From Collodictyon triciliatum (taxonomy: Eukaryota; CRuMs): a stretch of DNA of 33,640 bases. The translations under genes were made by a program, and so were the position numbers. The stretch lies in contig JBHJMP010000271.1 of the NCBI GenBank assembly GCA_043381765.1, forward strand, positions 1 through 33,640, given 5' to 3'. The first letter of the stretch is position 1. Every line of letters begins with the position of its first letter. Shown in pieces: positions 22,576 to 33,640 of the stretch. The notes under the pieces were generated by a model, which was not told where the DNA came from, made no database searches, and worked only from the letters and a program-made list of their open reading frames with translations.

Positions 22576-22812
22576 AAACAAGACAAAAAACAAGACAAAA
22601 AACAAGACAAAAAACAAGACAAAAAACAAGACAAAAAACAAGACAAAAAACAAGACAAAAAACAAGACAAAAAACAAGACAAAACAAGACAAAACAAGAC
22701 AAAACAAGACAAGACAAAACAAGACAAGACAAGACAAAACAAAACAAGACAAGACAAAACAAAACAAAACAAAACAAAACAAAACAAAACAAAACAAAAC
22801 AAAACAAAACAA
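22576..22812. repeat. (AAACAAGACAAA)n then (AAAAC)n arrays
   Basis: Twelve-bp units run from the gap to about 22683, degrade into AAACAAGAC mixtures, then become pure AAAAC pentamers to 22812. The same two arrays occur in the opposite order at 33481-33640. They lie within the intron that follows the 23022 donor of the cyclase gene. Confidence 0.95.
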
Positions 22813-23021
22813 AAAGGCGGGAAAACGGAGGAAATACTTTCCAGATTCTTCTATTTGCATCAAAATAGCTGAGACGCGATCTCTATGAATTCTACGAACC
22901 AGAATTATGGAAATATTAGAACTTAGAATCAGATTTCAAGTATGTTATGTACATACGGCTGATTTCATTACTTTTTTTTTTCACATAGCTAACATTAAAA
23001 AAAAAAAAATCAACATCTTAC

Positions 23022-30189
<7,168 letters not shown>

Positions 30190-30826
30190 GCAAAGTAAAT
30201 GGTTTATTAGCCACTATTAATCACATAAAGAGAAATAAGTCAAGGCTTTTGTACAACCTATCTCTTTTATGAAGGAATACCATCCCACATTAGCCGATAT
30301 AGGGATCAAGATAAATAAATAACGCAGTATGTGAAAGGTTATTGTTGAAAAAAGATAAATAGAAGAAGAAAAAAAGAAAATGCGAACGAGCCATGAGTCA
30401 GTATCTGATTAGTAAAAAGTGGTCGAACTAAGAAGGTAAGGATAGGAGATGACAGGTTGCCCAAGCAAACTGTATGTTAGAATGTGCATACAAATTTAGT
30501 CAAACAATCGAGTTGTAAGTATCCCGTGTAAAACTTGCTTTGATCAAAGCTTCGATGCTCTTGATTGAGGAACAAGAAAAAGGAAAGGAAAGATAAAAAA
30601 AAAAGAATAGGAAAAAGAATAGGAAAAAACAGCGTCCCTTGTATTTCGAAAAAAAAAATTAACGAAGAGCACATTCCAGCAAGAAAAATCTTTTCTTGTC
30701 TTAAGCCACCAACTTTTTTTAACTTGCATTCCTTTCTTAATTCTGTTTTGTTTTATGTTTATTACTATTTCAATAATGTTGTCTGATTTTCACTTCTTTT
30801 TTTTCTTTTTCCCTCGTTTTTTTTAG
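30190..30826. other. 5' flank of the cyclase gene, no gene seen
   Basis: AT-rich sequence with A/G-rich low complexity at 30355-30380 and 30565-30655. It should contain the minus-strand promoter of the cyclase gene and, if the 30827 exon is real, upstream intron sequence of a plus-strand gene. No distinct element is identifiable. Confidence 0.4.
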
Positions 30827-31116
30827 GCTCCCATTTCCCATGGTCACCTGCAGCCCTAGGCAGCAGAACCTTGCCACCTTTGAAAAGTTTGGCCCAAATG
30901 ACTCTGAAAGCATCATCACAACCAGAGACAGCCACAGTCTGATGGGCATGGGTTGGCAGAGAGCCAAACACGCCTCGTTCTTTAACATTTTTCCTCTCGT
31001 GTGCTTCGACAATTGGTTCCTTGTCATGATGGAATCAAGAGTCATTGCGAGTCTGCTGCCAGTGGTGAGGGCATTCCCAGCAACAGGGCTTCAATTCTCA
31101 CCAGAATGCCATGAAG
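30827..31116 (+). CDS. Possible internal exon of an unidentified plus-strand gene
   Basis: A strong T-rich acceptor (CCCTCGTTTTTTTTAG) ends at 30826 and a perfect donor, GAA|GTGAGT, follows 31116. Between them one frame is open for 96 codons, including TFEKFGPNDSESIITT and SFFNIFPLVCFDNWFLVMME, with GC content well above the surroundings. The minus strand is also open in part (30765-31045) and has its own GTGAGA donor-like site, so the strand is not certain. I recognise no family. Confidence 0.38.
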
Positions 31117-31142
31117 TGAGTTGGGGTGTGAGGAGGAAGCCG

Positions 31143-31400
31143 TCAGACAATTGCTTGTTTTCGCCTTTGTTTCATTGAGTAAACATCTGCACCGATATGG
31201 TCATATTCCACTTTTGTCCATTCATTGCGAGAGTCATGAATCCAACGGACAATCCCTAATTTGGCCAAGATGAGCGGGTGCTGTTGGGAAATCCAAATGT
31301 GGAAAATGCTGGAAAGTCTGTCTCGGTGCGCTCCTTGGCGCGTGGGATGCTCTGCGGGGCTGAGGCTGTTCGTCGGTGTCGTGCTTGCAAGAGGCATCAT
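31143..31400 (-). CDS. Possible terminal exon of an unidentified minus-strand gene
   Basis: An 85-codon frame ending in TGA near 31143 gives a well-mixed sequence at its end, including RWIHDSRNEWTKVEYDHIG and YSMKQRRKQAIV. The region is GC-richer than the flanks. A plus-strand frame (31261-31479) covers part of it. No family is recognised and no partner exon is secure; sequence beyond about 31430 to the gap shows nothing. Confidence 0.28.
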   Translation of the reverse strand: MMPLASTTPTNSLSPAEHPTRQGAHRDRLSSIFHIWISQQHPLILAKLGIVRWIHDSRNEWTKVEYDHIGADVYSMKQRRKQAIV

Positions 31401-31651
31401 TACACTTGGAATCGCAGGGGAGTCACCTGAGAGGGGTTTGCAATCACACTCATATCTTTCGTTATATAATACATTATGAAACTTATGTTTTCTACTATTT
31501 CAAAAAAAAGCAGGTTATTATCATCATTATAATCGTCATTATTATTATTATTATTTTATCATGACCATTCGTGCGTGTGTGTACGACGATGAACCTAATA
31601 TCTTGGGTGACTCACAGAGTTTTTAACACGAATTACCATTGCACAAAAGGT

Positions 31652-31776
31652 NNNNNNNNNNNNNNNNNNNNNNNNNNNNNNNNNNNNNNNNNNNNNNNNN
31701 NNNNNNNNNNNNNNNNNNNNNNNNNNNNNNNNNNNNNNNNNNNNNNNNNNNNNNNNNNNNNNNNNNNNNNNNNNNN
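31652..31776. other. Assembly gap, 125 N
   Basis: Unsequenced run. The flanks are unique sequence, not a shared repeat, so the two contigs are linked only by scaffolding evidence. Confidence 1.
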
Positions 31777-31861
31777 AGTACTTGCAGTTAGATACGAGAC
31801 TTCAAGAGTATCAGAACTGTTTTTTTTTTTATTCTTATATCCTAGCAAACCTGTTTGCTAC

Positions 31862-33376
31862 CAGTTCTTCATAGCGTGGGGAATGTTTTCTTATCAACAA
31901 GGAAGCAAGAACCATTTCCATGGTATTTCCAGTTAGCTTAGCTATGTTATATGCCCTAGAGTGATACGTAAAGGAATTGGATGGAATCCCATCTTATCGC
32001 ACAAATTGAAAGAAAGAGAAAAATGTAGAAGAATCAAATGGTCGCATCAAATATGAAAAAAAAAAAGGAGGAAAAGGAGGAATTCTTCCACTTATTTACT
32101 ATAAAGATAAATTTGTGAGATAAAAGTATACTTGATAAAGCAGGATGACGCCATGCCGATATTTTTAGAGTAGAGGTACAGGCAACCCCGAAGTCTCCAG
32201 ACAATCACATCTTTCCCCTTCGAAGGAGAGCTTCTCTGGAATATGTTGAGCAGCCTGGTGATTGTTTCCACATCATGGCCTTCGTTTGTTTTCGGATTCT
32301 TCAAATCTTCTAGAATTGCGTCAAGGACACGATTCCATTCAGAGTGAGGAGAATATCTACTTGCCAAACGGCGAACTTTCTCGGAAACTAGCAGCCGTGA
32401 CTGCGGAGTGCCGAAGAGATGACACAAGAGATTGTAGACACATGTGCCATACGAAAGCAGCGAAATCGAAGAATACGTAATCGTGCGGTGGAGAGACTCA
32501 ATGGCCTATAAAATGAGTCACGTCCAAGCATTAAAGGGCAAAGAACTTCTCAATTCGGCGAGTAAATATATTTCTCTCTCTCTCTCTCTCTCTTTTTTTT
32601 TTTAAATAAAATGCCAACGTAGTCGTGAAAACGTATTAAAGCAATCACCAGTCGAGCGAAGTAAGGGTGGCCGATGAGCGACGAAAAGCACCCCAGAAGA
32701 ATAATTGTGTTGAGGTCGTACGGTGTGCTTGTCTGACTCAACAATTTATCTGTTATATACAGTCTCAGCCTAAAGATATGATATATTATGTTAATAAAAT
32801 AAAAATAAATAAAAATAAATAAAAATAAAAATAAAAATAAAAATAAAAATAAAAATAAAAATAAAAATAAAAATAAAAATAAAAATAAAAATAAAACAAA
32901 AAACATTCGTCGAGAAAATCATATAATCATACATATCGATGAGATTTTCTCTATCTCCGATTCCAAATCGAAGGTAAAGGAGCGCTATTTGACATGCAGT
33001 AATCATATGTTGCTTCTTTTCTCCAAATTTTAACGAGTATCGATGCAGGTCTTGAATAAATTGGTGAACTGCGGCCAAATCCAACACAAAAAAAAGATTG
33101 TAGCCTTGCATCATCATCAACTGGAACTATAGCCATGCATAAACACAAAATGAAAGAGTGAATATGAGCACACAAAAGAGCCAATACAAAGTTTTGTATA
33201 TTTCAACAGAATCATCCCCAATGTGATTCGTTACGTGAGTGTGAAAGTCTGAAGCTGCTTGTGCATATGCCAGAGCCGCATTACAAATTTTCATTCCCTT
33301 TGAGAATTCATATTTGTACATGTGGATATAGGCTATCTTTTGAAGAGCTTTGGCTGCGTCCGAGTAGAGTAGTACT
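31862..33376 (-). CDS. ADCY10: ADCY10-type C-terminal helical region (partial; likely the continuation of the 23022-30189 gene)
   Basis: Five minus-strand exons join in phase: 33376-33172, 33126-32933, 32769-32619, 32505-32132 and 31955-31862, encoding about 339 residues. They read as amphipathic helices of TPR/helical-repeat type, for example AAKALQKIAYIHMYKYEF, CNAALAYAQAA, ACQIALLYLRFGIGDREN, VSEKVRRLASRYSPHSEW and AYNIAKLTGNTMEM. The first exon begins with one base and fits the phase-2 end of the exon at 23022, giving FQNEKIS then SVLLYSDAAKAL. No start codon or cyclase domain precedes it, since the sequence ends in repeats. Alternatively it is the tail of a tandem paralogue. The product would be the regulatory C-terminus of the cyclase. 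Confidence 0.7.
32573..32594. repeat. (CT)n dinucleotide repeat and T tract
   Basis: About eleven CT units followed by a T run, inside an intron of the cyclase C-terminal exons. Confidence 0.9.
32800..32896. repeat. (AAAATA)n hexamer array
   Basis: About 15 hexamer units inside an intron of the cyclase C-terminal exons. The Phe/Ile/Leu frames that cross it are artefacts. Confidence 0.95.
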
Positions 33377-33480
33377 CTTCCATAAAAAAAATGATGAACT
33401 TAGTCTGAGATTATGCCAATACACGGATAAAGAAGCGCAGAACATCACACGGTAACATTTTTTTTTTATAGGTAGAGTTA

Positions 33481-33640
33481 AACAAAACAAAACAAAACAA
33501 AACAAAACAAAACAAAACAAAACAAAACAAAACAAAACAAAACAAGACAAAAAACAAGACAAAAAACAAGACAAAAAACAAGACAAAAAACAAGACAAAA
33601 AACAAGACAAAAAACAAGACAAAAAACAAGACAAAAAACA
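33481..33640. repeat. (AAAAC)n then (AAAAAACAAGAC)n arrays at scaffold end
   Basis: Thirteen or so AAAAC pentamers followed by 12-mer units running off the sequence end. The 12-mer is the same unit that starts the contig at 22576, with the order of the two arrays mirrored. Confidence 0.95.

Noticed and set aside
22369-22812. Regularly spaced repeats that could suggest a CRISPR-like array
   Set aside because: These are perfect tandem microsatellites with no unique spacers, in a eukaryotic sequence.
22280-22868. Long Lys/Thr/Gln or Phe/Cys/Leu frames across 22.3-22.9 kb
   Set aside because: They cross 100 N and simple-sequence arrays; only the last ~30 codons of the minus frame (22280-22367) look like a true exon.
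31862-33376. C-terminal helical exons as the start of the cyclase gene at 30189
   Set aside because: The ATG at 30189 leads straight into cyclase domain 1 as in other ADCY10 proteins, and these exons fit phase and content after the exon ending at 23022 instead.
33308-33634. Repeat-coded CFLSCFLS frames at the right end
   Set aside because: Translations of the AAAAC and 12-mer arrays.

Overview
This looks like a scaffold from an intron-rich, AT-rich unicellular eukaryote. Evidence: nuclear-type tRNA-Ser, many short GT-AG introns with T-rich 3' ends, coding exons split down to 10 nt, and long A/T tracts and simple-sequence arrays between and inside genes. Two runs of N (22476-22575, 31652-31776) mark assembly gaps, and both sequence ends lie in simple repeats. 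A protist is clear; a foraminiferan/rhizarian such as Reticulomyxa is only a guess from the repeat style.

Layout. 635-4643 (-): a coiled-coil protein with a C-terminal C3HC4 RING finger, in about ten small exons. 4816-4897 (-): tRNA-Ser(CGA). 5641-8074 (-): a fully resolvable ten-exon CDP-alcohol phosphotransferase (ethanolamine/choline phosphotransferase family), including a 10-nt microexon. 8.1-8.4 kb: T-rich minisatellite. 8.5-9.8 kb: coding-like patches that I cannot assign to one strand. 10222-19907 (+): the standout, a ~3,088-residue homologue of the bacterial cyclic beta-1,2-glucan synthase (NdvB/ChvB/Cgs), with three introns in its first 120 codons and then an uninterrupted 8.9-kb exon. 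20678-21775 (-): an unrecognised basic, disordered-protein gene. 22280-33376 (-): a soluble adenylyl cyclase-type gene (ADCY10 family: two cyclase domains, AAA-type ATPase, long helical C-terminus), whose pieces lie on three contigs.

Two points stand out. First, a complete bacterial-type cyclic glucan synthase sits in a eukaryotic gene setting, suggesting horizontal transfer. Second, the adenylyl cyclase exons make sense only if the contig 31777-33640 is moved between the contigs ending at 22475 and starting at 22576. Reading frame, splice phase and a shared 12-bp tandem repeat all support this. In that joined gene the transition-state Arg of the cyclase and the Walker A Lys of the ATPase are both substituted.

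The recognisable genes do not form a pathway: one handles protein ubiquitination (RING), one phospholipid synthesis, one beta-glucan synthesis and one cAMP signalling. All exon calls were made by eye from open frames, splice signals and phase; no alignment or RNA evidence was available.
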